NCBI RefSeq assembly: GCF_001457475.1
Contig: NZ_LN831029.1
Span: 5,456,001-5,520,000 of the forward strand
Direction of reading: 5' to 3'
DNA: 64,000 nucleotides
From: Achromobacter xylosoxidans
Lineage (GTDB): Bacteria > Pseudomonadota > Gammaproteobacteria > Burkholderiales > Burkholderiaceae_B
Both the position numbers and the translations under genes were made by a program. Under the pieces are notes generated by a model. The model was not told where the DNA came from. It searched no databases and saw nothing but the letters and a program-made list of their open reading frames with translations. Positions 9,026 through 19,030 of the stretch are shown piece by piece (position 1 is the first letter of the stretch; each line of letters opens with the position of its first letter).

Positions 9026-9859
9026 ATGTCAACAGATAGCAGCACCGGGATCCAGTCCGCCGAAATCGCCCTGGACGTCCTGACCCGGCTGGCCGAGCTG
9101 GGCGGCGCCGTGTCGGTGTCGGAACTGGGCCGCAGCCTGGACATGCCGCGCGCCAAGGCGCACCGCTACCTGGTGTCGCTGGAGCGGCGCGGCTACGTCG
9201 AGCAGGATCCGGCCAGCGCCCGCTACCGGCTCGGGCCGCAGGCGCTGCACACCGGGCTGGCGGCGCTGGCCGAGGTGGATTTCGTCAAAGTGGCGGCCGG
9301 CTGCCTGGAAGACCTGAGCGCCGCCATCGGCCAGACCGTCTTCCTCTCGGTCTGGGGCCAGCACGGTCCCACCATCGTCCAGTGGCGCGACGCGCGGCTG
9401 CCGGTCACGGTCAACGTGCGCGTGGGTTCGGTGCTGCCGCTGCTCAACAGCGCCACCGGGCGCGTCTTCGCGGCCTGGCTGCCGGAGCCGCTGGCGCTGC
9501 CGCGCGCACTGGCCGAATGGGACGCGGCGCGGCGCCAGGGCGCCGACACCGCGCAACTGCTGGACGATCCGGCCGCTGGCGGGCTGCCGCTGGATCCTGC
9601 CGACCCCGCCGCCGCGCTGCGGGCGCGCTGGCAGGCCACGCGCCAGCGCGGCTACGCCAGCGTCAGCGGCCACCTGCTGCACGGCATCGACTCGGCCGCC
9701 CTGCCGGTGCTGGACGCGCAAGGCCAGCTGGCCGGCGCCATCACCGGGTTGGGACTGCACGGCGGCTTCGACCTGGCGCCGGACGGCGCGCCGCTGCGGG
9801 CGCTGATGGCGGCCGCGGCCGACTGCTCGCGCCGGCTCGGCTGGCGCGGCGGGCGCTAA
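9026..9859 (+). CDS. IclR-family transcriptional regulator
   Basis: The 277-residue protein has an N-terminal winged helix (residues about 10-70: [54 protein letters not shown]) and a C-terminal IclR effector domain (about 85-270, with [15 protein letters not shown]). IclR proteins usually control an adjacent catabolic operon through a small-molecule ligand. It is divergent from the monooxygenase/reductase/binding-protein genes and probably regulates them. The ATG at 9026, with GAGAC upstream, gives the usual family length; an upstream in-frame ATG at 8891 lies inside the monooxygenase gene and is rejected. Confidence 0.9.
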   Translation: MSTDSSTGIQSAEIALDVLTRLAELGGAVSVSELGRSLDMPRAKAHRYLVSLERRGYVEQDPASARYRLGPQALHTGLAALAEVDFVKVAAGCLEDLSAAIGQTVFLSVWGQHGPTIVQWRDARLPVTVNVRVGSVLPLLNSATGRVFAAWLPEPLALPRALAEWDAARRQGADTAQLLDDPAAGGLPLDPADPAAALRARWQATRQRGYASVSGHLLHGIDSAALPVLDAQGQLAGAITGLGLHGGFDLAPDGAPLRALMAAAADCSRRLGWRGGR

Positions 9860-9976
9860 GTCGCCGCGCCAGCCCCCGGCGCACCTTCCCCTGAAAATCG
9901 CTCGCTCCCGTCCTGCCGTCCTCGCTTGCGCGGGCGCCGCCGTCGCCGGCCGCCCCGCCCTTTTCGCCAGCCCCTT

Positions 9977-10027
9977 TACAATAGACAGTTGCCCAGAGCC
10001 GTGCCGACAGGTCCGGCTCGCTTTTTT
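9977..10027 (+). promoter_or_regulatory. queA -10 box followed by a terminator-like leader hairpin
   Basis: A TACAAT box (9977-9982) predicts a start near 9989. Only a few bases later GAGCCG (9996-10001) pairs with CGGCTC (10014-10019), followed by C and six T residues (10022-10027). This has the form of an intrinsic terminator between the promoter and queA, so it may be an attenuator or the end of a tiny RNA. No preQ1-I riboswitch consensus was recognised. The -35 is unclear. Confidence 0.5.
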
Positions 10028-10094
10028 GCCGCCGCCCCATCCGGCGGCCCGGCGGCCGGCCCAGGCCGCGCCCGCCCCTGATACCGATACCCGC

Positions 10095-12283
<2,189 letters not shown>

Positions 12284-12332
12284 CGGGGCGCTGTGCCGCT
12301 CGCGGTTCGCGCTCAGCGGCGCAACGAGAGAA

Positions 12333-12614
12333 TCACTGCGGCGGCCATTGCTGCGCGGCATGCAAGATGCGCAGGATCCGCACGGCCAGCGCATCCGCCG
12401 CATACACGATGATGTAATTCGCGCGAACGACCATTTCGCGGGTACCGGCGATCCTTCCGGGGCGGTACAGCGCGGGACGGGCGGGCAGTTGCGCCGCCTT
12501 CGTTTCAATATCGTCTTTCAGACGCTGGGCAGCGTCTGGATTGTCATCTGATATGTAGTCGACTATGGCCAACAGGTCGGCCCGGGCGGCGGACGACCAT
12601 TCAACTGCGGGCAC
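12333..12614 (-). CDS. RelE/ParE-family toxin
   Basis: The 93-residue protein has the ParE/RelE fold signature: VEWSSAARADLLAIVDYI at the N-terminus, a middle helix NPDAAQRLKDDIE, and a C-terminal strand pattern GTREMVVRANYIIVYA and AVRILRILHAAQQWP. Members inhibit gyrase (ParE) or cleave mRNA (RelE); sequence alone does not decide which. It overlaps the antitoxin gene by 14 bp and is translated after it, the usual order for an antitoxin-first pair. The operon is driven from the palindromic operator at 12927. Confidence 0.85.
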   Translation of the reverse strand: MPAVEWSSAARADLLAIVDYISDDNPDAAQRLKDDIETKAAQLPARPALYRPGRIAGTREMVVRANYIIVYAADALAVRILRILHAAQQWPPQ

Positions 12615-12897
12615 GGCGCTTCCTGTCGATCAGCGCCTGGGCTTCATCCATGACCTGCTGGTGCGGCACCGCCGGCCCCGTATCGGCCAGGGCTTCCTGG
12701 ACTTTGGCGCGGAACCACGCGTCGTGCGCCTGGGCATCGGTGGTCAACCCGGCGGGCAGGCCGCCCTCCTTGGCCACCCGCGTGAGCAGGATGCGCACGG
12801 CGTCGGAAATCGTCAGGCCGAATTCGGCCAGCTTTTCGGTGGCGTCGGCTTTGAGCTTGTCGTCCACGCGGACGTGGAGCATCGAGGTCTGGGGCAT
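12601..12897 (-). CDS. RelB/DinJ-family antitoxin
   Basis: This 98-residue ribbon-helix-helix antitoxin has an N-terminal DNA-binding part, MLHVRVDDKLKADATEKLA followed by FGLTISDAVRILLTRVAKEGGLP, which closely resembles DinJ/RelB. The charged C-terminal half (WFRAKVQEAL, QALIDRKRRARS) should wrap the toxin. The ATG at 12897 has AGGAA five bases upstream; a longer start at 13032 would run through the operator and is rejected. It is co-transcribed with the ParE/RelE-like toxin and should autorepress through the adjacent 18-bp palindrome. Confidence 0.85.
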   Translation of the reverse strand: MPQTSMLHVRVDDKLKADATEKLAEFGLTISDAVRILLTRVAKEGGLPAGLTTDAQAHDAWFRAKVQEALADTGPAVPHQQVMDEAQALIDRKRRARS

Positions 12898-12926
12898 GGC
12901 GATTCCTGCAATAGTGTCGGGCCAGT

Positions 12927-12944
12927 GTATCTCAATTGAGATAC
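12927..12944. promoter_or_regulatory. Perfect 18-bp palindromic operator of the toxin-antitoxin operon
   Basis: GTATCTCAATTGAGATAC is an uninterrupted perfect palindrome 29 bp upstream of the antitoxin start. It contains a possible -35 (TTGAGA on the minus strand) with TATTGC 16 bp further on. Antitoxin binding here would occlude the promoter. Confidence 0.75.
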
Positions 12945-13268
12945 TTTCCTGCCACCAACCGCGCATTTTGCGTCCACCCATACCGGGAGAACCCGAATAA
13001 GGACTTTTGTTTCGCGTTTCCGCCCTCATCACTGCGCACAGGACGACCCCCTACGCCAGAACGGCCGCCCCGCCGCCGGGCCGCCCCAAGGCGGGGCAGC
13101 CCCCTCGGGGGCAGCCAGCGCACCACGCGCGCGCGGCGTGGGGGCCCCTAAACCTCGCTACAATAGTCGGCTTGCCCTATCCATGGCTCGCGCGGGGATG
13201 GGCGCAGAACAAGATCGTCGACAGCACGATATAAACAAACCCAAACAGACCAAACGCAGGAGAATTAC
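12945..13268. other. Intergenic region upstream of yajC
   Basis: There is no gene. The stretch holds a GC-rich palindromic repeat (13078-13147) and the yajC promoter: the -10 TACAAT lies at 13159-13164, with no clear -35. The remainder has no recognised structure. Confidence 0.6.
13078..13147. repeat. REP-like GC-rich intergenic palindrome
   Basis: Two hairpins stand in tandem, CCGCC-CCAA-GGCGG and GCCCCC-TC-GGGGGC, followed by a GC-only tail ending GTGGGGGCC. Palindromes of this style (runs such as GCCGCCCC AAGGCGGGGC) are common between genes in Burkholderiales. Only one copy is in this window, so repetition is inferred from prior knowledge. Confidence 0.5.
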
Positions 13269-13613
13269 ATGTCCGCTATCGATACCGCCAGCCTCGTCGT
13301 GGCCCAGGCCGCCGCCCCCGAAGGCAATGCGCTGATGGGCATGCTGCCCATCATCCTGATGTTCGTGATCCTCTATTTCCTGATGATCCGTCCCCAGATG
13401 AAGCGCCAGAAGGAACACCGCAACCTGATCGCCGCCCTGGCCAAGGGCGACGAAGTCGTCACCGCCGGCGGCATGCTGGGCAAGGTCACCAAGGTGAACG
13501 ACAGCTACGTCACCGTCGAAGTCTCGGAACTGGCCGACAAGCCGGTCGAGATCATCATGCAGAAGTCGTCGGTGTCGACCGTTCTGCCCAAGGGAACCAT
13601 CAAGGCCCTGTAA
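13269..13613 (+). CDS. yajC: Preprotein translocase accessory subunit YajC
   Basis: This small inner-membrane protein copurifies with SecDF. Its 114 residues include one membrane helix (MLPIILMFVILYFLMI, about residues 24-39) followed by the basic RPQMKRQKEHR and the cytoplasmic GDEVVTAGGMLGKVTKV. AGGAG lies seven bases before the ATG. It is first in yajC-secD-secF. A GC-rich dyad followed by TTTT (13683-13701) in the 115-bp gap before secD may reduce read-through. Confidence 0.95.
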   Translation: MSAIDTASLVVAQAAAPEGNALMGMLPIILMFVILYFLMIRPQMKRQKEHRNLIAALAKGDEVVTAGGMLGKVTKVNDSYVTVEVSELADKPVEIIMQKSSVSTVLPKGTIKAL

Positions 13614-13728
13614 GCGTCCCATAGGAGCTCCGCCGCCGGGCCCCGGGGTCCGACGGCAGCCGCCCCGCCGCCCGTCGCGCCAGCCGCCCGGGCGGCCTTT
13701 TCTCCACTCTTACATGACGTAGCCGGCA

Positions 13729-15609
13729 ATGAACCGCTATCCCCTCTGGAAGTACATTACGGTCCTGATTGCGGTCCTTATCGGCCTGCTGTATACGCTT
13801 CCCAATTTCTACGGCGAGTCGCCCGCCGTCCAGGTTTCCAGCGCCAAGGCCACCATCAAGGTGGATCCGGCCATGCTGAGCCGGGTCGAGCAGATCCTGA
13901 CCGACGCCAAGATCCCCAATGAAGGGGTCTACTACGAACAGAACGGCACGCTCGGCACCGTGCGCGCCCGCTTCACCTCGACCGACCTGCAACTGCAGGC
14001 GCGCGACCTGATCGACAAATCCCTCAATACCGTCCAGGGCGACCCGCACTACACCGTGGCGCTGAACCTGCTGCCGGCCTCGCCCACCTGGATGCGCGCA
14101 CTGGGCTGGTTCGCCCCCAAGCCCATGTACCTGGGCCTGGACCTGCGCGGCGGCGTGCACTTCCTGCTGCAAGTGGACATGCAGGGCGCCCTGACCGCCC
14201 GCTACGATTCGCTGGCCGCCGACGTGCGCTCGGTGCTGCGCGACCAGAAGGTCAACGTGGCCGGCGTCGAGCGCTCGGGCATGAGCGTGGCCGCCAGCTT
14301 CGCCAACGCGCAGGACCGCGACCGCGCCATCTCGACGCTGCGCAGCCGCCTGCCCGACCTGGAATTCACCGAAAGCGAAGAAAACGGCAAGCTGCTGCTG
14401 CTGGGCGCGCTGAACCCGGCCGCGGTCACCCGCGTGCAGGACTCGGCGCTCAAGCAGAACATCAACACGCTGCACAACCGGATCAACGAACTGGGCGTGG
14501 CCGAGCCGGTCATCCAGCAGCAGGGTTCGGACCGCATCGTGGTGCAGCTGCCCGGCGTGCAGGACGTGGCCAAGGCCAAGGAACTGCTGGGCCGCACCGC
14601 CACCCTCGAAATCCGCATGGTCGACGATTCGCCCGCCGCGCAGGCCGCGCTGCTGGGCGGCTCGGTGCCGTTCGGCCTGGAGCGCTACTCCGACCGCGAC
14701 GGTCGCCCGATCCTGGTGCGCCGCCAGGTGGTCCTGACCGGTGAGAACCTGCAGGACGCCCAGCCCGGCCGCGATTCGCAGACCCAGCAGGCCGCCGTCC
14801 ACCTGACGCTGGACTCCAAGGGCGCGCGCATCTTCCGCGACGTCACCCGCGACAACATCGGCAAGCGCATGGCCATCCTGCTGTTCGAGAACGGCAAGGG
14901 CGAAGTGGTCACGGCCCCGGTCATCCGCAGCGAAATCGCCGGCGGCCAGGTGCAGATCTCGGGCAGCATGAGCTCCGAGGAAGCCGCCGACACCGCCCTG
15001 CTGCTGCGCGCCGGCGCGCTGGCCGCGCCGATGTCGATCATCGAGGAACGCACCATCGGCCCGAGCCTGGGCGCCGACAACATCTCGAAGGGCTTCCATT
15101 CGACGCTGTACGGCTTCCTGGCCATCGCCGTCTTCATCATCATCTACTACCACCTGTTCGGCGTGTTCTCGACCGTCGGCCTGACCCTGAACGTGCTGCT
15201 GTTGCTGGCCCTGCTGTCGATGCTGCAGGCCACGCTGACGCTGCCGGGCATCGCGGCCATCGCGCTGACACTGGGCATGGCGATCGACTCGAACGTGCTG
15301 ATCAACGAGCGGATACGCGAAGAACTGCGCAACGGGGCGTCGCCGCAACAGGCCATCCACCATGGCTTCGAGCGCGCCTGGGGCACGATTCTCGACTCCA
15401 ACCTCACTACGCTGATTGTCGGCCTGGCCCTGCTGGCATTCGGTTCCGGCCCGATCCGCGGTTTCGCGGTGGTCCATTGCCTGGGCATCCTGACCTCGAT
15501 GTTCTCGTCCGTCGTGGGCGTGCGCGCGCTGGCCAACCTCTGGTACGGCCGCAAGAAGAAGCTCACGTCGATCTCCATCGGCGAAGTCTGGAAGCCGAAG
15601 ACCAACTGA
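13729..15609 (+). CDS. secD: Protein translocase subunit SecD
   Basis: This inner-membrane RND-type component uses the proton gradient to complete protein export. The 626 residues begin with a membrane helix (ITVLIAVLIGLLYTLPNF), then the conserved YLGLDLRGGVHFLLQVD (about 131), a large periplasmic domain with NRINELGVAEPVIQQQG, and five C-terminal helices including GMAIDSNVLINERIREEL. The ribosome binding site before the ATG at 13729 is weak, which suggests coupling to upstream translation or low initiation. It lies 51 bp before secF. Confidence 0.96.
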   Translation: MNRYPLWKYITVLIAVLIGLLYTLPNFYGESPAVQVSSAKATIKVDPAMLSRVEQILTDAKIPNEGVYYEQNGTLGTVRARFTSTDLQLQARDLIDKSLNTVQGDPHYTVALNLLPASPTWMRALGWFAPKPMYLGLDLRGGVHFLLQVDMQGALTARYDSLAADVRSVLRDQKVNVAGVERSGMSVAASFANAQDRDRAISTLRSRLPDLEFTESEENGKLLLLGALNPAAVTRVQDSALKQNINTLHNRINELGVAEPVIQQQGSDRIVVQLPGVQDVAKAKELLGRTATLEIRMVDDSPAAQAALLGGSVPFGLERYSDRDGRPILVRRQVVLTGENLQDAQPGRDSQTQQAAVHLTLDSKGARIFRDVTRDNIGKRMAILLFENGKGEVVTAPVIRSEIAGGQVQISGSMSSEEAADTALLLRAGALAAPMSIIEERTIGPSLGADNISKGFHSTLYGFLAIAVFIIIYYHLFGVFSTVGLTLNVLLLLALLSMLQATLTLPGIAAIALTLGMAIDSNVLINERIREELRNGASPQQAIHHGFERAWGTILDSNLTTLIVGLALLAFGSGPIRGFAVVHCLGILTSMFSSVVGVRALANLWYGRKKKLTSISIGEVWKPKTN

Positions 15610-15660
15610 ACATGCTTGCGGGCGGCCATGCCGCCCGCCACCGAATAGCCAGGGCAAAAC

Positions 15661-16596
15661 ATGGAATTTTTCCGGATTCACCGCACCATCCCGTTCATGC
15701 GCCACGCGCTGGTGCTGAACATCATCAGCCTCGTCACCTTCGTGGCGGCGGTCTTCTTCATCCTCACGCGCGGCTTTCACCTGTCGATCGAATTCACCGG
15801 CGGCACGGTCATGGAAGTCAACTACGCCCAGACGGCGCAGCTTGAAAACGTGCGCGGCGTGGTCTCGAAGCTGGGCTACACCGACTTCCAGGTGCAGAAC
15901 TTCGGCACCTCGCACGACGTCATGATCCGCCTGCCCCTGCAGGAAGGCCAAACTTCCGCCACCCAGAGCGAAACCGTCATGGCCGCGCTCAAGGCCGCCG
16001 ACCAGGGCGTGGAACTGCGCCGCGTCGAGTTCGTCGGTCCGCAGGTGGGCCAGGAACTGCTGCACAACGGCCTGATGGCGCTGCTGGTGGTGGTCATCGG
16101 CATCATGGTCTACCTGGGCTTCCGCTTCGAATGGAAGTTCGCCGTGGCCGGCGTGATCGCCAACCTGCACGACGTGGTCATCATCCTGGGCTTCTTCGCC
16201 TTCTTCCAGTGGGAATTCTCGCTGTCGGTGCTGGCGGGCGTGCTGGCGGTGCTGGGCTACTCGGTGAACGAATCCGTGGTCATCATGGACCGGATCCGCG
16301 AGAACTTCCGCAAGTACCGCAAGGCGGACGTGCAGGAAGTCATCAACAGCGCCATCACGCAGACCATCTCGCGCACCATCATCACCCACGGCTCGACCCA
16401 GATGATGGTGCTGGCGATGCTGTTCTTCGGCGGCCCCACCCTGCACTACTTCGCCATGGCCCTGACCATCGGCATCTGGTTCGGCATCTACTCGTCGGTG
16501 TTCGTCGCCGCCGCGCTGGCCATGTGGATGGGCGTCAAGCGCGAAGACCTGGTCAAGCCGGTCAAGAAGGAAGGCGAGGAAGGCGAAGTCGCCTGA
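15661..16596 (+). CDS. secF: Protein translocase subunit SecF
   Basis: SecF is the partner of SecD in the SecDF-YajC complex. The 311 residues have a first membrane helix at about 14-34, the conserved LSIEFTGGTVMEV, a short periplasmic domain, then five helices with GYSVNESVVIMDRIREN and SRTIITHGSTQMMVLAML. The highly charged tail (KKEGEEGEVA) is cytoplasmic. The operon ends at a strong hairpin 20 bp downstream. Confidence 0.96.
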   Translation: MEFFRIHRTIPFMRHALVLNIISLVTFVAAVFFILTRGFHLSIEFTGGTVMEVNYAQTAQLENVRGVVSKLGYTDFQVQNFGTSHDVMIRLPLQEGQTSATQSETVMAALKAADQGVELRRVEFVGPQVGQELLHNGLMALLVVVIGIMVYLGFRFEWKFAVAGVIANLHDVVIILGFFAFFQWEFSLSVLAGVLAVLGYSVNESVVIMDRIRENFRKYRKADVQEVINSAITQTISRTIITHGSTQMMVLAMLFFGGPTLHYFAMALTIGIWFGIYSSVFVAAALAMWMGVKREDLVKPVKKEGEEGEVA

Positions 16597-16616
16597 GTTG
16601 CTTCCCGCCCCGCAAG

Positions 16617-16642
16617 ACCCGCCCGCTGTGGCGGGTTTTTTT
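16617..16642 (+). terminator. Intrinsic terminator of yajC-secDF
   Basis: ACCCGCC and GGCGGGT form a 7-bp stem with a six-base loop, followed by a run of seven T residues (16636-16642). Confidence 0.85.
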
Positions 16643-16736
16643 ATGGGCGGACGAGCCTGGCGCAGGGCCCTCGGTCACTACGAATAGCCGCCCGTCCTAC
16701 ATGCGGATACCTTTGCCAAAGCCGTCGCCACGGAGG

Positions 16737-16764
16737 TTGACAGTTATATCCGAACAGGTATATT
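16737..16764 (+). promoter_or_regulatory. Near-consensus sigma-70 promoter abutting a toxin start codon
   Basis: TTGACA (16737-16742) and TATATT (16759-16764) are 16 bp apart, the best-looking promoter in the window. Its expected start point (about 16771) falls just inside the toxin reading frame, which begins at 16766. An imperfect dyad (TATATCC...GGTATA) covers the spacer and could be the antitoxin-binding site. An alternative -10, TTATAT at 16744, would leave a normal short 5' UTR. Confidence 0.55.
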
Positions 16765-16765
16765 C

Positions 16766-17134
16766 ATGTTTATCGAACTCCCTCGTCCCCTGTATTGGGA
16801 AGGTTCCTCGAAAAAAGACTTCCAGACCTTCCCGCTGGCCGTTCAGAAACACTTGGGGATGAGTCTGTTCATCGTGCAGTCGGGCCGGCGACCGGCCGCG
16901 TCCAAACCATGGCACGGACTGGGGCCGGGCGTGTTTGAACTGGTCGACGATCATCGGGGCGATACGTTCCGCGCCGTCTACCTGATACGCATCGGCAACG
17001 GCGTGCATGTACTGCATGCATTCCAGAAGAAGTCCAAATCGGGCGTTTCCACGCCGCGGCCCGACATTGCCCTGATCACCCGGCGGCTCAAACAGGTTCA
17101 GGCCCGCTATGGGCCCCACAAGAGACAACCATGA
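16766..17134 (+). CDS. HigB-like (Gp49 / PF05973-type) toxin
   Basis: This 122-residue RelE-superfamily toxin is related to phage-derived Gp49. Hallmarks are RPLYWEGSSKKDFQTFP (about 7-23), KPWHGLGPGVFELVDDH, the core DTFRAVYLIRIG, and VHVLHAFQKKSKSG followed by a TPRPDIALITRRL helix. Such proteins are usually ribosome-dependent mRNases. The gene precedes and overlaps (ATGA) an XRE-type antitoxin, the reversed order typical of higBA. The ATG at 16766 has only AACAGG upstream as a possible ribosome binding site. Confidence 0.85.
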   Translation: MFIELPRPLYWEGSSKKDFQTFPLAVQKHLGMSLFIVQSGRRPAASKPWHGLGPGVFELVDDHRGDTFRAVYLIRIGNGVHVLHAFQKKSKSGVSTPRPDIALITRRLKQVQARYGPHKRQP

Positions 17135-17442
17135 CGCGTACTACCGGCACCCTGAATGTTCTGCATGACCTCGGCTTTGACGACGCCGCCGATCTGACCA
17201 CCCAGGCGCAGCTCGCCATCAAGCTCAACGATCTGATCGACCAGCGCCAGCTCACCCAGGCCCAGGTTGCCGCCCTGACCGGCATGACCCAGCCCAAGGT
17301 CTCCCAGATCCGCCGCTACCAATTGCAGAACATCTCGCTGGAGCGGCTGCTGCGCGCCCTGGTCGCGCTGGACCAGCACGTGGAGATACGGGTACGCAAG
17401 GCAAGGCAATCCGACACTGCCGGGATCAGCGTCGCGGCCTAG
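17131..17442 (+). CDS. HigA-like XRE/HTH antitoxin
   Basis: The 103-residue protein has a helix-turn-helix domain (about 40-80) reading LTQAQVAALTGMTQPKVSQIRRYQ, and LERLLRALVALDQHVEIRV after it. This matches the HTH_37/HigA-type antitoxins paired with Gp49-like toxins. Its start codon overlaps the toxin stop, so translation is coupled. It is expected to neutralise the toxin and repress the promoter just upstream of the pair. Confidence 0.87.
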   Translation: MTRTTGTLNVLHDLGFDDAADLTTQAQLAIKLNDLIDQRQLTQAQVAALTGMTQPKVSQIRRYQLQNISLERLLRALVALDQHVEIRVRKARQSDTAGISVAA

Positions 17443-17532
17443 CACGAGCGGGAGGCAGCCCCGCACTGTACAGACGCTCCGCCCACTGGGTGTACGGGTA
17501 CGGCTGCCGCCGTATTCGCTACCATAGGCCTC

Positions 17533-18210
17533 ATGAAACTCGCTCTCGATCATCTCGTCGTCGCTGCCGCCGACCTGGACAGCGGCACTCGCCACGTGGC
17601 CGACCTGCTGGGCATCGCGCCGACGGGTGGCGGCGCGCATCCCCGCATGGGCACCCACAACCGCGTGCTGGGCATGGCGGGCGGCGTGTACCTGGAAGTG
17701 ATCGCCATCGACCCGGACGCGCCCGCGCCGCAGCGGCCGCGCTGGTTCGGGCTGGACCAGCCGGCCATGCGGGCGCGCCTGGCCGAAGGGCCGTTCCTGG
17801 CGCATTGGGCGGCGCGAGTCGAGGCGCCCGCTGACCTGAGCGCATGGCAGGCGCGGCACCCCGATCGCATCGCGCCCGCCATCCCCATGACCCGCGGCGA
17901 CCTGCGCTGGCGCCTTACCGTGCCCGACGACGGCAGCCTGCCGGCCTGGCGCGAAGCGGGCGCAACGGCCGGCGACGGCCTGCTGCCGACGCTGATCCAG
18001 TGGGATGTGGACGCCTATCCCGGCGTCAGCCTGCCGCGCCAGCCGCTGACCCTGGTGGCGCTGGCCGGCACCCACCCGCGCGCGGCGCTGCTGCGCCAGG
18101 GGCTGGCCTGGCTGGGCGCCGAGCATCTCATCACGGTCGAACAGGCCGACGGCGCGCCGTGCCTGCGCGCCACCATCGAAACCCCGCAGGGCATCAAGAC
18201 CCTGGCCTGA
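17533..18210 (+). CDS. VOC-superfamily glyoxalase-like protein
   Basis: The 225-residue protein begins LALDHLVVAAADLDSGTRHVADL, the pattern of the glyoxalase-like domain PF13468, with a metal-ligand type His at residue 7 and VYLEVIAIDPDAPAP (about 52-66) as the second strand. The second half resembles a degenerate repeat of the fold. Members are poorly characterised; no specific reaction can be assigned. It is 28 bp upstream of alaX on the same strand and probably co-transcribed. A possible -10, TACCAT, lies about 15 bp before the ATG. Confidence 0.75.
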   Translation: MKLALDHLVVAAADLDSGTRHVADLLGIAPTGGGAHPRMGTHNRVLGMAGGVYLEVIAIDPDAPAPQRPRWFGLDQPAMRARLAEGPFLAHWAARVEAPADLSAWQARHPDRIAPAIPMTRGDLRWRLTVPDDGSLPAWREAGATAGDGLLPTLIQWDVDAYPGVSLPRQPLTLVALAGTHPRAALLRQGLAWLGAEHLITVEQADGAPCLRATIETPQGIKTLA

Positions 18211-18238
18211 TACGGACAATGGACACGGAGACTTCCCC

Positions 18239-18952
18239 ATGAGCGTGACCCGCAAGCGCTTCGACGACGCGCCCTATGAACGGCAGTGCGAGGCCATCGT
18301 CATCGCCGTCGGCGCCGACGGCGTCGAACTGGACCAGACCGTCTGCTACGCCCGCAGCGGCGGCCAGGCGGGCGACAGCGGCACGCTGACCCTGGCCGAC
18401 GGCCGGGTGCTGGCGCTGACCGACACGGTCTACGCCGACGAGCGTCGCCGCATCGTGCACGTGCTGGCCGAAGGCGTGGCGCCGCCACCAGTGGGCGAAC
18501 GCGTCACCGTGGCCATCGACTGGCCCCGGCGCCACCGGCTGATGCGGCTGCACACCTGCCTGCACCTGCTCGGCGCGCTGGTGCCCGCGCCGGTCACGGG
18601 GTGCAGCATCTCGCCCGACTCGGCGCGCATCGACTTCGACCTGCCCGAGTCGACGCTGGACAAGGCCGACCTGACCGAGCGCCTGAACGCGCTGATCACG
18701 GCCGCCACCGACGTCACGGTCAACGCCATCACGCCCGAGGAGCTGGCGGCCCAGCCGGACCTGGTGCGCACCATCGGCGCGGCGCCTCCGGCCGGCACGG
18801 AACGCATCCGCATCATCGAGATTCCAGGCGTGGATCGCCAGCCCTGTGGCGGCACGCACGTGGCCAACACGGGCGAAATCGGCGCGGTGACCGTCACCAA
18901 GATCGAAAAGAAAAGCCGCACCAACCGCCGCGTGGTGGTGGCGTTCGCCTGA
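18239..18952 (+). CDS. alaX: Alanyl-tRNA editing protein AlaX
   Basis: This stand-alone editing domain hydrolyses mischarged Ser-tRNA(Ala) or Gly-tRNA(Ala). The 237 residues contain CYARSGGQAGDSG (about 36-48), the zinc-binding HxxxH as HTCLH (His105, His109) and the C-terminal CxxxH as CGGTH (Cys203, His207), so all four metal ligands are intact. A full AlaRS is not in the window. It follows the glyoxalase-like gene and ends at a very strong bidirectional terminator shared with the PAP2 gene. Confidence 0.92.
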   Translation: MSVTRKRFDDAPYERQCEAIVIAVGADGVELDQTVCYARSGGQAGDSGTLTLADGRVLALTDTVYADERRRIVHVLAEGVAPPPVGERVTVAIDWPRRHRLMRLHTCLHLLGALVPAPVTGCSISPDSARIDFDLPESTLDKADLTERLNALITAATDVTVNAITPEELAAQPDLVRTIGAAPPAGTERIRIIEIPGVDRQPCGGTHVANTGEIGAVTVTKIEKKSRTNRRVVVAFA

Positions 18953-18963
18953 ACCTTGCCGCC

Positions 18964-19000
18964 AATGAAAATGGCCGCCTGCATGGCGGCCATTTTCATT
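18964..19000. terminator. Bidirectional terminator between alaX and the PAP2 gene
   Basis: A perfect 16-bp stem (AATGAAAATGGCCGCC / GGCGGCCATTTTCATT) has a five-base loop. The A-rich and T-rich ends allow it to stop transcription from both convergent genes. Confidence 0.85.
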
Positions 19001-19030
19001 GAAGTCCGTCGGCGGCGCCTCGCGGCGCGC

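Noticed and set aside
9977..10027. preQ1 riboswitch upstream of queA
   Set aside because: No preQ1-I core was recognised, and the leader before the terminator-like hairpin is only about 10 nt. It is kept as an unexplained hairpin instead.
13600..16446. A 948-codon open frame on the minus strand opposite secD and secF
   Set aside because: It is antisense to two certain genes, has a biased composition rich in His, Gln, Arg and Asp, and matches no family. Long antisense frames are expected at this GC content.
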